This document shows, piece after piece, positions 22,114 through 33,572 of a stretch of 64,000 nt of DNA. The stretch is from NCBI RefSeq assembly GCF_031455295.1, contig NZ_JAVDSL010000003.1:186001-250000 (forward strand), in the 5' to 3' direction. Every line of letters starts with the position of its first letter. Position 1 is the stretch's first letter. Made by a program: the position numbers and the translations under genes. Source of the stretch: Leifsonia sp. 1010. Lineage in GTDB: Bacteria > Actinomycetota > Actinomycetes > Actinomycetales > Microbacteriaceae. A model generated the notes under the pieces. It did no database searches. It was not told where the DNA came from and saw nothing but the letters and a program-made list of their open reading frames with translations.

Positions 22114-24195
22114 TTAGAGGATCTCGGGATCGTCGAAGCGCACCCGCAGCGTCGGCGCCGGACGGTAGCCCGGCCGTCCGGCCGGGGCGCGGCGACGGCG
22201 CGTCGCGTTCTTCACGACGGCGGCACGGACGGACGCCGCGACGTCGGCGCCATGCGCGTACTCGAACCGCAGCACGGCGCGCACGAGGTCGGGTCCCGAG
22301 CGGGCGGCGCGGGCCGACGGACCCTCCGCCTCCACCGGCGCGGGCCCCAGGACGTCGATGAGGAGGGAGCGATCCACCGCATCCAGCACTTCGGTCACGG
22401 TAGCCTCCGACCCGGTGACCGAGGCGAGACGCACCGCGGGCGGGAAGCGCAGCTCGCGGCGGTCCACCAGCTCCTCGTGCGCGAACTCGACCAGGCGGCC
22501 GGTCGCGAAGTCGCGCGCCAACGGTCCCCCGACGCCGACCAGGACCGTCGGGGCGCCGGGAGCGGCGAGCCCGGCGGCACTCTGCCACCAGCGCAGACAG
22601 TCCTCGGCGACGTGCAGGCTCTCGCGCGCCAGCATCCGCTCGCCGTCGAGCAGCAGCACCGCCTGGTACCCGCCCTCGGCGATCGGCTCGGCGCCGCGGG
22701 TCGCGACGACGAGCGCGGGCGCCGACCCGACACGCTGCACGGGGTGGTCGCCGTCGGCGAGGATGACGCGCGTGCCGGGGAACGCACGCCCCAGCTCCTC
22801 GGCGGTGCGGCCCGAGCCGACCGTGACCAGCCGGAACCGCCGGTGCTCGCAGTGCTCGCACTGCCAGTCGGTCGCGAGCCGGCCGCAGACGGTGCACGAC
22901 GGCGGCGAGCCCGCCCGCGTCTGGTGCAGCGCGCCCTTGCAGTTCATGCACCGCGCCGCCTGCCCGCAGTTCGCGCACGCGATCACCGGAGCGTATCCCG
23001 GCCGCCCGACCTGCACGAGCACCGGGCCGCGCGGCCGTCCGCTCTCGCCGTTGAGCGCCTCGCGGGCGGCGCGCCACGCCGTCGACGGGATGCGCGCGGC
23101 GCGGGCCATCGGCTCGGGCGCCTGCTGGTTGGCGGTGAGCACCACCTTCGGGGTCTGGATGCGCTCCGGCGCGATGTCGCGCAGCCAGCCGAGCTCCACC
23201 AGGCGCTGTGCCTCCACGCTGCGGATGTTGCCGCTCAGCACCAGAGCGCAGCCCTCGAGCTCCTGCCGGACGAGGGCGGCATCCCGCGTGTGCACGTACG
23301 GGCTCAGCGGCTCGGCGTGCAGAGGGTCGCTGTCCTCCCACACCGCGATCAGGCCGAGCCGCTCGGCGGGGGCGTAGACGACCGAGCGGTTGCCGATGAC
23401 GATGCGCGGGCCGGAGAGCGCCTCCAGGAACCCACGGTACCGGTCGGGGTTCGCCTGCCCGGCGTCGGCGCGCACGACCGCGTGCGCGGGAGCGGTGACC
23501 GCGAGTGCTGCGGCCAGCTGCTCGAGGTCGCGGTGATCGGGCACCGCGACGATCGCGGTGCGGCCGCCGCGCCAACAGTCGGCTGCCAGAGCCGCCAGGG
23601 TGACCGCCCACTCGCCGACCCAGGTGCCGTCGGGCAGCGGCACGAGGCGCGGGATGGCGCGGAGCGCTATCCGCTCGTCGCGCGCGACCGCATCCTCCAG
23701 CACCCGCTCTCCGTACCCGCGCACCGCCACGACCGCCGCCGACGGCTCCGGAGTTTTTCGCCCCTGCGACGGCGTGTCGGGAGGAAGAACTCCGGAGCTG
23801 TCGGCGTCGGCGGCGGCGGCGCGGGCCGCGAGCCACGCCTTCTCGACACGTACCATCCGGCCGGGGACGGCCAGCCGCAGGATGTCGCTCGCCGTGCCGG
23901 CGCTCCGATCCGCGAGCCGCCGCGCCAGTCGCCACACGCCGGGCGTAAGCACCTGGGCGGGCGAGACGACTGCCTCCAGCGGGCTCAATGTCCCGTCGTA
24001 CCCGTCGTCCGGCTCGCCCACCTCGACCAGGTAGCCGTCGGCGACACGGCCGGCCGAGCGCAGCGGAACGCGCACACGCACGCCCGGCTGCGCGTCGGCG
24101 GCGAGCTCCTCGGGGATGCTGTAGTCGAAGAGGTGGTCGAGCTGCGGGAGCGGCGAGTCGAGGACCACCCGGGCGACCCGTCCGGCCGCCGCCAC
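22114..24195 (-). CDS. priA: Probable primosomal protein N' (PriA), helicase-degenerate actinobacterial type
   Basis: PriA helps restart collapsed replication forks. The 693-residue protein keeps the N-terminal DNA-binding domain (RVARVVLDSPLPQLDHLFDY) and four zinc cysteine pairs between about residues 405 and 455 (CANC, CMNC, CTVC, CEHC). It lacks a GxxGxGKT Walker A; the corresponding place reads CWRGGRTAIVAVPD. The DEEH box appears as WEDSD. Helicase activity is therefore unlikely, as is known for actinobacterial PriA. Residues 131-153 are encoded by a palindromic repeat shared with pyrF. The start is GTG at 24195, 2 nt after the metK stop; the longer frame upstream is a metK shadow. Confidence 0.92.
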   Translation of the reverse strand: MAAAGRVARVVLDSPLPQLDHLFDYSIPEELAADAQPGVRVRVPLRSAGRVADGYLVEVGEPDDGYDGTLSPLEAVVSPAQVLTPGVWRLARRLADRSAGTASDILRLAVPGRMVRVEKAWLAARAAAADADSSGVLPPDTPSQGRKTPEPSAAVVAVRGYGERVLEDAVARDERIALRAIPRLVPLPDGTWVGEWAVTLAALAADCWRGGRTAIVAVPDHRDLEQLAAALAVTAPAHAVVRADAGQANPDRYRGFLEALSGPRIVIGNRSVVYAPAERLGLIAVWEDSDPLHAEPLSPYVHTRDAALVRQELEGCALVLSGNIRSVEAQRLVELGWLRDIAPERIQTPKVVLTANQQAPEPMARAARIPSTAWRAAREALNGESGRPRGPVLVQVGRPGYAPVIACANCGQAARCMNCKGALHQTRAGSPPSCTVCGRLATDWQCEHCEHRRFRLVTVGSGRTAEELGRAFPGTRVILADGDHPVQRVGSAPALVVATRGAEPIAEGGYQAVLLLDGERMLARESLHVAEDCLRWWQSAAGLAAPGAPTVLVGVGGPLARDFATGRLVEFAHEELVDRRELRFPPAVRLASVTGSEATVTEVLDAVDRSLLIDVLGPAPVEAEGPSARAARSGPDLVRAVLRFEYAHGADVAASVRAAVVKNATRRRRAPAGRPGYRPAPTLRVRFDDPEIL
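23737..23805 (-). repeat. Palindromic element in priA, copy 1 (in frame)
   Basis: This 69-bp stretch matches 59 of 69 bases at 29029-29097 inside pyrF, in the same reading frame. Its ends are inverted (minus-strand CCGACAGCTCCGGAGTT at one end, complement of ACTCCGGAGCCGTCGG at the other). It encodes ADSSGVLPPDTPSQGRKTPE plus PSA. Confidence 0.85.
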
Positions 24196-24197
24196 CG

Positions 24198-25391
<1,194 letters not shown>

Positions 25392-25452
25392 TGTTCTCCC
25401 TGGTCGACGGGGCGCTTGTCTCACGACCGGATTCCTCCGGCGCGAGCGTTGT

Positions 25453-26787
25453 TCACGCGATGACGTCGAGGATACGGTCGGCCACCGACAGCTTGCTGCC
25501 CGAGGCCTCCATCACTATATCGCCGCCCTTGCGCAGGACCACGACCTCATTGCTCTCCGTTGCGAAGCCCTGCGACCAGCCCACCTGATTGAGCACGAGG
25601 AAGTCGCTGCCCTTGGCGGCGAGCTTGGTGCGGCCCAGTTCGATGAGGGCCTGCGGGTCCGGCTCGGTCTCGGCCGCGAACCCGACGACGACCTGGTCGT
25701 CGCGCTTGTGCGCGGAGAGCCCGGCGAGGATGTCGGGGTTGGCCACCAGCTCCAGCGTCAGGGTGTCGCCGTGGTCCGACTTCTTGATCTTGGCCTCGCG
25801 GGTCTCGGCCGGACGGTAGTCGGCGACGGCCGCCGTCATGATGACGACGTCGGCGGCGCGGGCGGCCTCCTCGACCGCCTCCTGCAGATCGAGCGCCGTC
25901 TGCACCTCGATGAGCTCGACACCCTCCGGCGGTTCGACCTCGAGATGCGCGGCGATGAGCACGACATCGGCGCCGCGGGCCTGCGCGGCGCTGGCGATGG
26001 CGACGCCCTGCCGACCGCTCGACCGGTTGCCGAGGAAGCGGACGGGGTCGAGCGGCTCGCGCGTCCCCCCGGCGGTGATGACCACGCGCTTTCCGGCGAG
26101 GTCCACGCCGCCACGCGGGCGCCGGGCGGCCTCGTTGGCGCGGCGGCGCTCGGAGAGCACCACCACGTCGTTCACCGCGGGGGCCTCGGCCGCGGACCCC
26201 GCGGGGAGGGCGGCGGGCGCGTGAGCGGGAGCTTCGACCGCGCGCGGCATCGCCCCGGCGGCGCGCAGGGCGGCCCGGACGATGACCTCCGGCTCCTCCA
26301 TGCGGCCGGGACCGGAGTCGGCGCCGGTCAGCTGACCGCTGGCCGGCCCGACGACCGTGACGCCGCGGCTCCGCAGGGTGGCGATGTTGGCGACCGTGGC
26401 CGGGTTCCGCCACATCTCCGTGTGCATCGCGGGCGCGATGACCAGCGGCGCGGTGGAGGCGAGGACGGTGTTGCCGAGCAGGTCGTCGGCCAGGCCGGCG
26501 GCGAGCTTGGCGATGGTGTTCGCCGTCGCCGGGGCGATGACGATCAGGTCGGCGGACTGGCCGATCGCCACGTGCCGGACCTCGGCGACGCCCTCGTACA
26601 GGTCGGTCGCGACCGGATTGCGGCTGATGGCCTCGAGCGTCGGCCGCCCGACGAACCGCAGAGCGGCCTCCGTCGCGACGACGTGCACCGAGTGACCCTC
26701 GAGGACCAGGGCGCGGATGACACCGACGGCTTTATACGCAGCGATGCCGCCGGTCACTCCGACGACGATGGTCAATCGTGGGCTCAA
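25453..26787 (-). CDS. coaBC: Bifunctional phosphopantothenoylcysteine decarboxylase/phosphopantothenate-cysteine ligase
   Basis: CoaBC joins cysteine to phosphopantothenate and decarboxylates the product in CoA synthesis. The 444-residue protein has the FMN-binding CoaC domain ([28 protein letters not shown]; His in [10 protein letters not shown]) and the CoaB domain ([23 protein letters not shown]). The E. coli PAMN motif reads PAMH here, and the flap cysteine position reads Gly in [14 protein letters not shown]. The best start is TTG at 26787, 11 nt after AGGAG. A GTG at 26796 is too close to that site. It lies between rpoZ and metK, a conserved order. Confidence 0.95.
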   Translation of the reverse strand: MSPRLTIVVGVTGGIAAYKAVGVIRALVLEGHSVHVVATEAALRFVGRPTLEAISRNPVATDLYEGVAEVRHVAIGQSADLIVIAPATANTIAKLAAGLADDLLGNTVLASTAPLVIAPAMHTEMWRNPATVANIATLRSRGVTVVGPASGQLTGADSGPGRMEEPEVIVRAALRAAGAMPRAVEAPAHAPAALPAGSAAEAPAVNDVVVLSERRRANEAARRPRGGVDLAGKRVVITAGGTREPLDPVRFLGNRSSGRQGVAIASAAQARGADVVLIAAHLEVEPPEGVELIEVQTALDLQEAVEEAARAADVVIMTAAVADYRPAETREAKIKKSDHGDTLTLELVANPDILAGLSAHKRDDQVVVGFAAETEPDPQALIELGRTKLAAKGSDFLVLNQVGWSQGFATESNEVVVLRKGGDIVMEASGSKLSVADRILDVIA

Positions 26788-26857
26788 CGGCGGCACCTCT
26801 CCTGGGCCGGGGCCTCCCGGCTGCGGTCGTCCTGCGGTGTTGTCTTCTGCCTCTGTC

Positions 26858-27118
26858 TTACTCGGCGGCGATCGGCTTCAGGACGAGCTTGTCCTCGTTG
26901 ATCTCGTGGAGCGCGACCGACAGCGGCTTGTCGTCGACGGAGGAGTCGACCAGCGGGCCGACGTTGTCGAACAGGCTGCCCTCGTGGAGGTCGGCGTAGT
27001 AGTCGTTGATCTGACGGGCCCGCTTGGACGCGAAGATCACGAGCGCGTACTTGGACTCGACGCGCGACAGGAGGTCGTCGATGGGCGGGTCGATGATGCC
27101 GTTGTTGCTGGTGGCCAT
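26858..27118 (-). CDS. rpoZ: DNA-directed RNA polymerase omega subunit
   Basis: Omega helps RNA polymerase assembly and stability. The 86-residue protein shows the actinobacterial pattern: [32 protein letters not shown], and LHEINEDKL near the C-terminus. The ATG at 27118 has a near-perfect site AAGGAGCATCC. It sits between gmk and coaBC as in mycobacteria and streptomycetes. Confidence 0.97.
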   Translation of the reverse strand: MATSNNGIIDPPIDDLLSRVESKYALVIFASKRARQINDYYADLHEGSLFDNVGPLVDSSVDDKPLSVALHEINEDKLVLKPIAAE

Positions 27119-27218
27119 GGATGCTCCTTGCTCTGGGCGATCGGGCGCTGGGCCGGATCGGACGACCGCGAGAGGCGGCCGGGGACGGTGGGCGCGCCGG
27201 CGACGGCGCGGAGAGAGG

Positions 27219-28163
27219 TCATGGACGCGCTGGCGCCGCACGGACCTTCATCAAGTCTACGACCTCGCGGGCCGCCTCTGCGACGTCGTGGTTGACGACC
27301 TTGTAGTCGAACTCGTCCTGGGCGGCCAGTTCGACCTTCGCCGTCTCCAGGCGCCGCTGCTGCTCGGCCGCATCCTCCGTGCCGCGCCCGATGAGGCGTC
27401 GCACGAGCTCCTCCCAGGTCGGCGGGAGGAGGAAGATCAGGCGGGCCTCCGGCATCGACTCGCGCACCTGGCGGGCGCCTTGGAGGTCGATCTCCAGCAG
27501 CACGCTGCGTCCTGCGGCGAGGGCCTTCTCGATCGGGGCGCGCGGCGTGCCGTAGCGGTAGGCGTTGTGCACGGTGGCGTGCTCGAGCAGCTCGCCGGCG
27601 GCGATCATCCGGTCGAACTCGGCGTCGTCGACGAAGTAGTAGTTGACCCCGTCGACCTCGCCGGGCCGCGGTGCCCGCGTGGTCGCGGAGACCGACAGCA
27701 GCACGTCGGGATAGTGCTCCCGGATATAGGTGGAGACGGTGCCCTTGCCGACCGCCGTCGGACCGGCCAGCACGACCAGCCGGTTGCGCTGGCGCGCGCT
27801 GCGGTTCTCGCGCTCGATGAGGTACTGGCGCAGCCGGAGCCGCTGGTGGCGCCCCAGGCCGCCGAGGCGCTTCGCGGGCGAGATGGCGAGGCGGTCCAGA
27901 GCCTCCTGCATCTTCGTCGTGCCGATGGCGGGCACGCTGAGCAGGAACTCGGTTACCCGCAGCCGCCCCTCGACGCCCTCCGGGTCGGCGGTCGCGCGGT
28001 CGAGCACGACGAGCGGCGACACCTCGCGTGACGCGATCGCCGCCTTCACCGCGGCACGTGCGCGGCGCGCGGCGACGGCGGCCTGCGAGGCCGCCTGACG
28101 GTCGACCTCGGGCGGTGCCGGGCGCAGGGAGGCAGCCTCCCGGGTGGATGCGGCCTCAGACAT
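27219..28163 (-). CDS. gmk: Integration host factor (actinobacterial type)-guanylate kinase fusion
   Basis: This 314-residue protein joins two functions. Residues about 29-119 match actinobacterial IHF (mIHF), with [29 protein letters not shown] and [18 protein letters not shown], a DNA-binding nucleoid protein. Residues about 126-314 are guanylate kinase, with Walker [31 protein letters not shown], and [11 protein letters not shown]. In Mycobacterium and Streptomyces mihF and gmk are separate neighbours; here they share one frame without a stop. The ATG at 28163 has AGGAGG about 12 nt upstream and overlaps pyrF by 8 nt. Guanylate kinase makes GDP from GMP. Confidence 0.93.
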   Translation of the reverse strand: MSEAASTREAASLRPAPPEVDRQAASQAAVAARRARAAVKAAIASREVSPLVVLDRATADPEGVEGRLRVTEFLLSVPAIGTTKMQEALDRLAISPAKRLGGLGRHQRLRLRQYLIERENRSARQRNRLVVLAGPTAVGKGTVSTYIREHYPDVLLSVSATTRAPRPGEVDGVNYYFVDDAEFDRMIAAGELLEHATVHNAYRYGTPRAPIEKALAAGRSVLLEIDLQGARQVRESMPEARLIFLLPPTWEELVRRLIGRGTEDAAEQQRRLETAKVELAAQDEFDYKVVNHDVAEAAREVVDLMKVRAAPARP

Positions 28164-29118
28164 GCGCGGACCGCACCTCCTCGGCGCGACGCGCGATCGC
28201 GCCGGCCAGACCCGCGGGCCCTGCCGTGAGGAGCCCGCGCGACTCGCTGACGATCAGGCCGGTCGCGAGCGAGCCGAACAGGTGCGGCGCATCCTCGACC
28301 CGGGCGCCCTGGTGGCCGAATCCGGGCGCGAGCACCGGCAGTGCGGGCGTCCGCTCCCCCGCCGTGGCCACATCGATCCCGTAGTGGGCGAGCTCGACGG
28401 TCGCGCCGAGCACCAGCCCGACGGATCCGAAGGGCGCGCCGCCCGGCTGCTCCTGATTGAACGAATGCACGTCTTCGATGATCGCACGAGCGACGGACTG
28501 TCCCGCCCGCGGCCCGGAGCGCACGACCGCCTGCTGCACATCCGCCGCCTCCGGGTTGGAGGTCGCGGCCAGCACGAACAGGCCCTTGCCCGCGCGCTCC
28601 CCCAGCGCCATCGCGTCGGCGAGCGAACCCACACCCTGGTAGGCGGCGACGGTCATCGCGTCGGCCTCCAGCGGGGATCCGGGAGTCAGCCACGCCTCCG
28701 CGTATGCCGCGACGCTCGTGCCGATGTCGCCGCGCTTGACATCGGCGATCACCAGGAGACCGGCGGCACGAGCGGCCGCCAGCACCTCCTCCAGCGCGCC
28801 GTAGCCCGCGGCGCCGAAGCGCTCGAAGAAGGCGACCTGCGGCTTGACGATCCCCGCCCGGCCTGCTGCGGCCTCCACCACCGTCAGCCCGAAGGAGCGG
28901 AGGCCGTCGGCCGACGCCGGCAACCCCCACGCCTCGAGCAGGTGCGCGTGCGGGTCGATGCCGACGCACAGCCGCCCCTCCTCGGCGAACACCCCTGCGA
29001 GGCGCTCCCCGAACCGCGCCCCGCGCCCAGCCGACGACTCCTGAGTTTTTCGGCCCGGCAGCGGCGTGTCGTGCGGAAAAACTCCGGAGCTGTCGGCTGC
29101 GGGAGCGGGGTTCGTCAT
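28156..29118 (-). CDS. pyrF: Orotidine 5'-phosphate decarboxylase (type 2)
   Basis: PyrF makes UMP from OMP, the last de novo pyrimidine step. The 320-residue protein has [17 protein letters not shown], the catalytic [10 protein letters not shown] and [12 protein letters not shown] with [10 protein letters not shown] near the phosphate site. The length and motifs fit the long type 2 form of actinobacteria. The N-terminal extension of about 30 residues contains residues 8-30 made by a palindromic repeat that is also in priA. The ATG at 29118 overlaps the carB stop by 4 nt. Confidence 0.96.
   Translation of the reverse strand: MTNPAPAADSSGVFPHDTPLPGRKTQESSAGRGARFGERLAGVFAEEGRLCVGIDPHAHLLEAWGLPASADGLRSFGLTVVEAAAGRAGIVKPQVAFFERFGAAGYGALEEVLAAARAAGLLVIADVKRGDIGTSVAAYAEAWLTPGSPLEADAMTVAAYQGVGSLADAMALGERAGKGLFVLAATSNPEAADVQQAVVRSGPRAGQSVARAIIEDVHSFNQEQPGGAPFGSVGLVLGATVELAHYGIDVATAGERTPALPVLAPGFGHQGARVEDAPHLFGSLATGLIVSESRGLLTAGPAGLAGAIARRAEEVRSAHV
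29029..29097 (-). repeat. Palindromic element in pyrF, copy 2 (in frame)
   Basis: This 69-bp copy of the element also found in priA has inverted ends (minus-strand CCGACAGCTCCGGAGTTTTT and the complement of AAAACTCAGGAGTCGTCGG). It encodes [20 protein letters not shown] plus SSA in the N-terminal extension of PyrF, before the conserved barrel. Confidence 0.85.
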
Positions 29119-32100
29119 GCTCGGGCGGCCCTCTCGACGGCGTACTCCTGGAGGGACTTCACGTCGAAGCCCTCGCGGATGGCGTCCAGCGACGCGACGG
29201 CCGCGCTCAGCTCGGCGATGGTCGTGAACAGCGGCTTGTCCGCGGCCACGGCGGCGGCACGGATCTCGTACCCGTCGGCGCGGGCGGACCGCCCGCTCGG
29301 GGTGTTGATCACCACATCCACTTCGGCACGGTTGATGATGTCGACGATCGAGTCGCCGCCGCTCTCCTGGGCCTCGCTGTGCTTGCGCACGATGCGGGCC
29401 GCGATGCCGTTGCGGTTCAGCACCTCGGCCGTTCCCTCGGTCGCGACGATCTCGAATCCGAGCTGGTGCAGCCGGAGCACCGGGAGCACCACCGCGCGCT
29501 TGTCGCGGTCGGAGACCGACACGAACGCCGTCCCGCCGAGCGGCATGCCGCCGTACGCGGCCGACTGGCTCTTCGCGAACGCCGTCGGGAAGTCCTTGTC
29601 GATGCCCATGACCTCACCGGTCGAGCGCATCTCCGGGCCGAGCACCGAGTCGACGACCGTGCCCTCCTTCGTGCGGAAGCGCTTGAACGGCAGCACGGCC
29701 TCCTTCACGGCGACCGGCGAGTCCATCGGGATGCGCGAGCCGTCCTGATCGGGAAGCAGCCCTTCCGCGACCAGATCGGCGATCGTCTCGCCCACCATGA
29801 TGCGCGAGGCCGCCTTGGCGAGCGGGATGCCGAGCGCCTTCGAGACGAACGGCACCGTCCGCGACGCGCGCGGGTTGGCCTCGAGCACGTAGAGCACGCC
29901 GGCGCCGATCGCGAACTGCACGTTCAGCAGGCCGCGCACGCCGATGCCCTCGGCGATCTTCCGTGTGGCCTCCCGCACCCGGTCGATCTCGCGGCGGCCG
30001 AGCGTGATCGGCGGGAGGGTGCACGACGAGTCGCCGGAGTGGACGCCGGCCTCCTCGATGTGCTCCATCACGCCGCCGATGTACAGCCGCTCGCCGTCGA
30101 ACAACGCGTCGACGTCGATCTCGATCGCGTCGTCGAGGAAGCGGTCGACCAGCAGTGGATGCGACGGGCCGACGATCCCCTTACCGGCGACCCGCTCGAA
30201 GTAGTCGGCGAGCGATGCGCTGTCGTAGACGATCTCCATGCCGCGACCGCCGAGCACGAAGCTCGGCCGTACCAGCACCGGGTAGCCGATCTGCTCGGCG
30301 ACGTGCGAGGCGCTCGGGAAGTCGACGGCGGTGCCGTTGCGCGGCGCGACCAGGCCGGCGTCGTCGAGGATCCCGGAGAACAGTCCGCGCTCCTCCGCCA
30401 GGTCGATGGCCTCCGGCGTGGTGCCGAGGATCGGGACGCCCGCGGCCTCGAGGCCCTTCGCGAGCCCCAGCGCCGTCTGGCCGCCGAGCTGCACGACCAC
30501 GCCGACGAGCTCGCCGGACTGCGACTCCGCGTGGATGATCTCCAGCACGTCCTCCAGCGTCAGCGGCTCGAAGTAGAGCCGGTCGCTGGTGTCGTAGTCG
30601 GTCGACACCGTCTCGGGGTTGCAGTTGATCATGATCGTCTCGAACCCGGCGTCGTGCAGCGCGAACGACGCGTGCACGCACGAGTAGTCGAACTCGACGC
30701 CCTGCCCGATGCGGTTCGGACCGGAGCCCAGGATGACGACCTTGCGCTTGTCGCTCGGCTCCACCTCGGTCTCCAGGTCGTAGCTGGAGTAGTGGTAGGG
30801 CGTGAGCGCCGGGAACTCGCCAGCGCAGGTGTCCACCGTCTTGTACACCGGCCGGACGCCGAGGATGTGACGCACCTCGCGCACGTCGGCCTCGCCGAAG
30901 CCGCGCAGCTCGCCGATCTGCGCGTCCGAGAACCCGTGGTCCTTGGCGTAGCGCAGCGTGTCGGTGTCGAGCGTCGGGGCGTCGCGGATCTGGTCGGCGA
31001 CCTCGTTGATCAGGACGATCTGGTCGATGAACCAGGGATCGATCTTCGTGGCCTCGAACACCTGCTCCGGCGTCGCGCCGAGGCGCAGCGCCTGCTGGAC
31101 GTCGACGATGCGGCCGTCGGTCGGCGTCGCGATCGAGGCGAGCAGCTCGTCCACGGTGCGCGTCTGCGGCCCCCAGTGGAACGACGAGCCGCGCTTCTCG
31201 AGCGACCGGAGCGCCTTCTGCAGCGCCGAGCTGAAGCTGCGGCCGATGGCCATCGCCTCGCCGACCGACTTCATGGTCGTCGTCAGCGTCGGGTCGGCGG
31301 CGGGGAACTTCTCGAACGCGAACCGCGGGACCTTGACGACGATGTAGTCGAGCGTCGGCTCGAAGCTCGCCGGGGTCACCTTGGTGATGTCGTTCGGGAT
31401 CTCGTCCAGCCGGTAGCCGATAGCGAGCTTCGCCGCGATCTTCGCGATCGGGAAGCCGGTCGCCTTCGACGCGAGCGCCGAGGAGCGGGAGACGCGCGGG
31501 TTCATCTCGATGACGATGATGCGGCCGTTCTCCGGGTTCACCGCGAACTGGATGTTGCAGCCGCCGGTGTCGACGCCAACCGCTCGGATGATGTCGATGC
31601 CGATGTCGCGCATCCGCTGGTACTCGCGGTCGGTCAGGGTGAGCGCCGGGGCGACCGTGATCGAGTCACCGGTGTGCACGCCGACCGGGTCGACGTTCTC
31701 GATGGAGCAGACGACGACCGTGTTGTCGGCCGTGTCGCGCATGAGCTCGAGCTCGTACTCCTTCCAGCCGAGGATCGACTCCTCCAGGAGCACCTCGCTG
31801 GTCGGGCTCTGGTGGATGCCGTCGCCGGCGATACGGCGGAGCTCCTCCGGGGTGTGCGCGAAGCCCGAGCCGAGTCCGCCCATCGTGAACGAGGGCCGGA
31901 CCACGAGCGGGTAGCCGAGGTCCTCGGCGAACTCGAGGGCCTCATCCACCGTGTGCGCGATGTGGGAGCGCGCGACCTCGGCGCCCGCCTCCACGACGAG
32001 CTCCTTGAAGATCTGGCGGTCCTCGCCCTTCTGGATCGCCTCGAACTTCGCGCCGATCAGCTCGACGCCGTACTTCTCGAGGATGCCGTGCTCGTGCAGC

Positions 32101-32402
32101 TGCATGGCCGCGTTGAGCGCGGTCTGTCCGCCCAGGGTCGGGAGGATCGCGTCCGGGCGCTCCTTGGCGATGATCGTCTCGATGACCGGCCAGGTGATCG
32201 GCTCGACGTAGGTCGCGTCGGCGAAGTCGGGGTCGGTCATGATCGTCGCCGGGTTCGAGTTGACGAGGATGACGCGGACGCCCTCCGCCTTCAGCACGCG
32301 GCAGGCCTGGGTGCCGGAGTAGTCGAACTCGACCGCCTGGCCGATGACGATCGGGCCGGAGCCGATGACCAGGACCGACTGGATGTCTTGGCGTTTGGGC
32401 AT
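29115..32402 (-). CDS. carB: Carbamoyl-phosphate synthase large subunit
   Basis: CarB makes carbamoyl phosphate from bicarbonate, ammonia and two ATP, for pyrimidines and arginine. The 1095-residue protein has two ATP-grasp halves ([20 protein letters not shown] and [20 protein letters not shown]) and the signatures [11 protein letters not shown] and [18 protein letters not shown]. It ends with the MGS-like allosteric domain ([20 protein letters not shown]). The ATG shares one base with the carA stop (TGATG). Confidence 0.98.
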   Translation of the reverse strand: MPKRQDIQSVLVIGSGPIVIGQAVEFDYSGTQACRVLKAEGVRVILVNSNPATIMTDPDFADATYVEPITWPVIETIIAKERPDAILPTLGGQTALNAAMQLHEHGILEKYGVELIGAKFEAIQKGEDRQIFKELVVEAGAEVARSHIAHTVDEALEFAEDLGYPLVVRPSFTMGGLGSGFAHTPEELRRIAGDGIHQSPTSEVLLEESILGWKEYELELMRDTADNTVVVCSIENVDPVGVHTGDSITVAPALTLTDREYQRMRDIGIDIIRAVGVDTGGCNIQFAVNPENGRIIVIEMNPRVSRSSALASKATGFPIAKIAAKLAIGYRLDEIPNDITKVTPASFEPTLDYIVVKVPRFAFEKFPAADPTLTTTMKSVGEAMAIGRSFSSALQKALRSLEKRGSSFHWGPQTRTVDELLASIATPTDGRIVDVQQALRLGATPEQVFEATKIDPWFIDQIVLINEVADQIRDAPTLDTDTLRYAKDHGFSDAQIGELRGFGEADVREVRHILGVRPVYKTVDTCAGEFPALTPYHYSSYDLETEVEPSDKRKVVILGSGPNRIGQGVEFDYSCVHASFALHDAGFETIMINCNPETVSTDYDTSDRLYFEPLTLEDVLEIIHAESQSGELVGVVVQLGGQTALGLAKGLEAAGVPILGTTPEAIDLAEERGLFSGILDDAGLVAPRNGTAVDFPSASHVAEQIGYPVLVRPSFVLGGRGMEIVYDSASLADYFERVAGKGIVGPSHPLLVDRFLDDAIEIDVDALFDGERLYIGGVMEHIEEAGVHSGDSSCTLPPITLGRREIDRVREATRKIAEGIGVRGLLNVQFAIGAGVLYVLEANPRASRTVPFVSKALGIPLAKAASRIMVGETIADLVAEGLLPDQDGSRIPMDSPVAVKEAVLPFKRFRTKEGTVVDSVLGPEMRSTGEVMGIDKDFPTAFAKSQSAAYGGMPLGGTAFVSVSDRDKRAVVLPVLRLHQLGFEIVATEGTAEVLNRNGIAARIVRKHSEAQESGGDSIVDIINRAEVDVVINTPSGRSARADGYEIRAAAVAADKPLFTTIAELSAAVASLDAIREGFDVKSLQEYAVERAARA

Positions 32403-33571
32403 CAGGCGTTCTCCTGGTTCTCGGTGCTGGCGGACTGGTCGGCGTGCTGAGCGCGCACCATGTCCAGGAAGCGGTCGAAGAGGTAGTTGGCGTCGTGCGG
32501 GCCCGCGGCCGCCTCGGGGTGGTACTGCACGCTGAAGGCGTTCAGGTCGAGGCAGTTCAGGCCCTCGACGACGTTGTCGTTGAGGGAGAAGTGGCTCACC
32601 TCGACGCGGCCGAAGCCGGCGGGCGAGTCGAAGGACGCGTCGATCGGTGCCTTCACCGCGAAGCCGTGGTTCTGCGCGGTGATCTCCACACGGCCGGTGC
32701 GCTTGTCGAGCACCGGCTGGTTGATCCCGCGGTGACCGAACGGCAGCTTGTAGGTGTCGAGGCCGAGCGCGCGGCCGAGCAGCTGGTTGCCGAAGCAGAT
32801 GCCGAAGTACGGCAGCCCGGCGCGCAGGGTCTCCTGCAGGAGCGCGACATGCTTGTCGGAGGCCTGGGGGTCGCCGGGGCCGTTCGAGAAGAACAGTGCC
32901 GAGACGCCGAGGTCGAGCACATCCTGCGCGGACACCTGCTGCGGGAGGACGTGGACGTCGAGCCCGCGGGCGGCGAGGTTCTCCAGCGTGGACTTCTTCA
33001 CGCCGAGGTCGAGGACGGCCACCGAGCCGACCTTCTCGCCGACGGCCGGGACGGTGTACGGCTCGATCGTCGACACCTCGGCCGACAGGTTGCGGCCCTT
33101 CATGGGCGCTCCGGCGAGCACCAGGTCCAGCTGCTCGCTGTCGCTCAGCGCGAAGTCGTCGCCCGAGAAGACGCCGGCGCGCATGGCACCGGCCGAGCGG
33201 ATGTGACGGGTCACGGCGCGCGTGTCGATGCCGCTGATCCCGACGACGCCCTGGGCGACGAGGTCGTCGTCGAGGCTCCGCTGGGCGCGGAAGTTGGAGA
33301 CGACGCGGCTGGGCTCGCGCACGACGTAGCCGGCGACCCAGATCTGGCGCGACTCCATGTCCTCGTCGTTCGTGCCGGTGTTGCCGATGTGCGGCGCCGT
33401 CATGAGGACGATCTGGCCCGCGTACGACGGGTCGGTTAGCGTCTCCTGGTACCCGGTCATCCCGGTGGCGAACACGGCCTCGCCGAGCGTGCGCCCGCGG
33501 GCGCCGTAGGCCCGGCCGACGTACCGTTTTCCGTCTTCGAGGACGAGCACTGCGGGTTCTGCAGCGAGCAC
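32402..33571 (-). CDS. carA: Carbamoyl-phosphate synthase small subunit
   Basis: CarA is the glutaminase subunit that supplies ammonia to CarB. The 389-residue protein has the N-terminal domain ([25 protein letters not shown]) and the class I glutaminase triad: Cys in [12 protein letters not shown] and His/Glu in [12 protein letters not shown]. The start is GTG at 33571, with AGGAGG 6 nt upstream. The frame extends to 33808, but that part lies inside the PH-protein gene. Confidence 0.97.
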   Translation of the reverse strand: MLAAEPAVLVLEDGKRYVGRAYGARGRTLGEAVFATGMTGYQETLTDPSYAGQIVLMTAPHIGNTGTNDEDMESRQIWVAGYVVREPSRVVSNFRAQRSLDDDLVAQGVVGISGIDTRAVTRHIRSAGAMRAGVFSGDDFALSDSEQLDLVLAGAPMKGRNLSAEVSTIEPYTVPAVGEKVGSVAVLDLGVKKSTLENLAARGLDVHVLPQQVSAQDVLDLGVSALFFSNGPGDPQASDKHVALLQETLRAGLPYFGICFGNQLLGRALGLDTYKLPFGHRGINQPVLDKRTGRVEITAQNHGFAVKAPIDASFDSPAGFGRVEVSHFSLNDNVVEGLNCLDLNAFSVQYHPEAAAGPHDANYLFDRFLDMVRAQHADQSASTENQENA

Positions 33572-33572
33572 G

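Noticed and set aside
25392-25452. Possible SAM riboswitch before metK
   Set aside because: The gap is only 61 nt and has no SAM-I, SAM-II or SAM-IV pattern, only a small CCGGA-TCCGG hairpin.
29379-32450. Plus-strand open frame of about 1000 codons opposite carB
   Set aside because: Shadow of carB; no motif and typical mirror composition.
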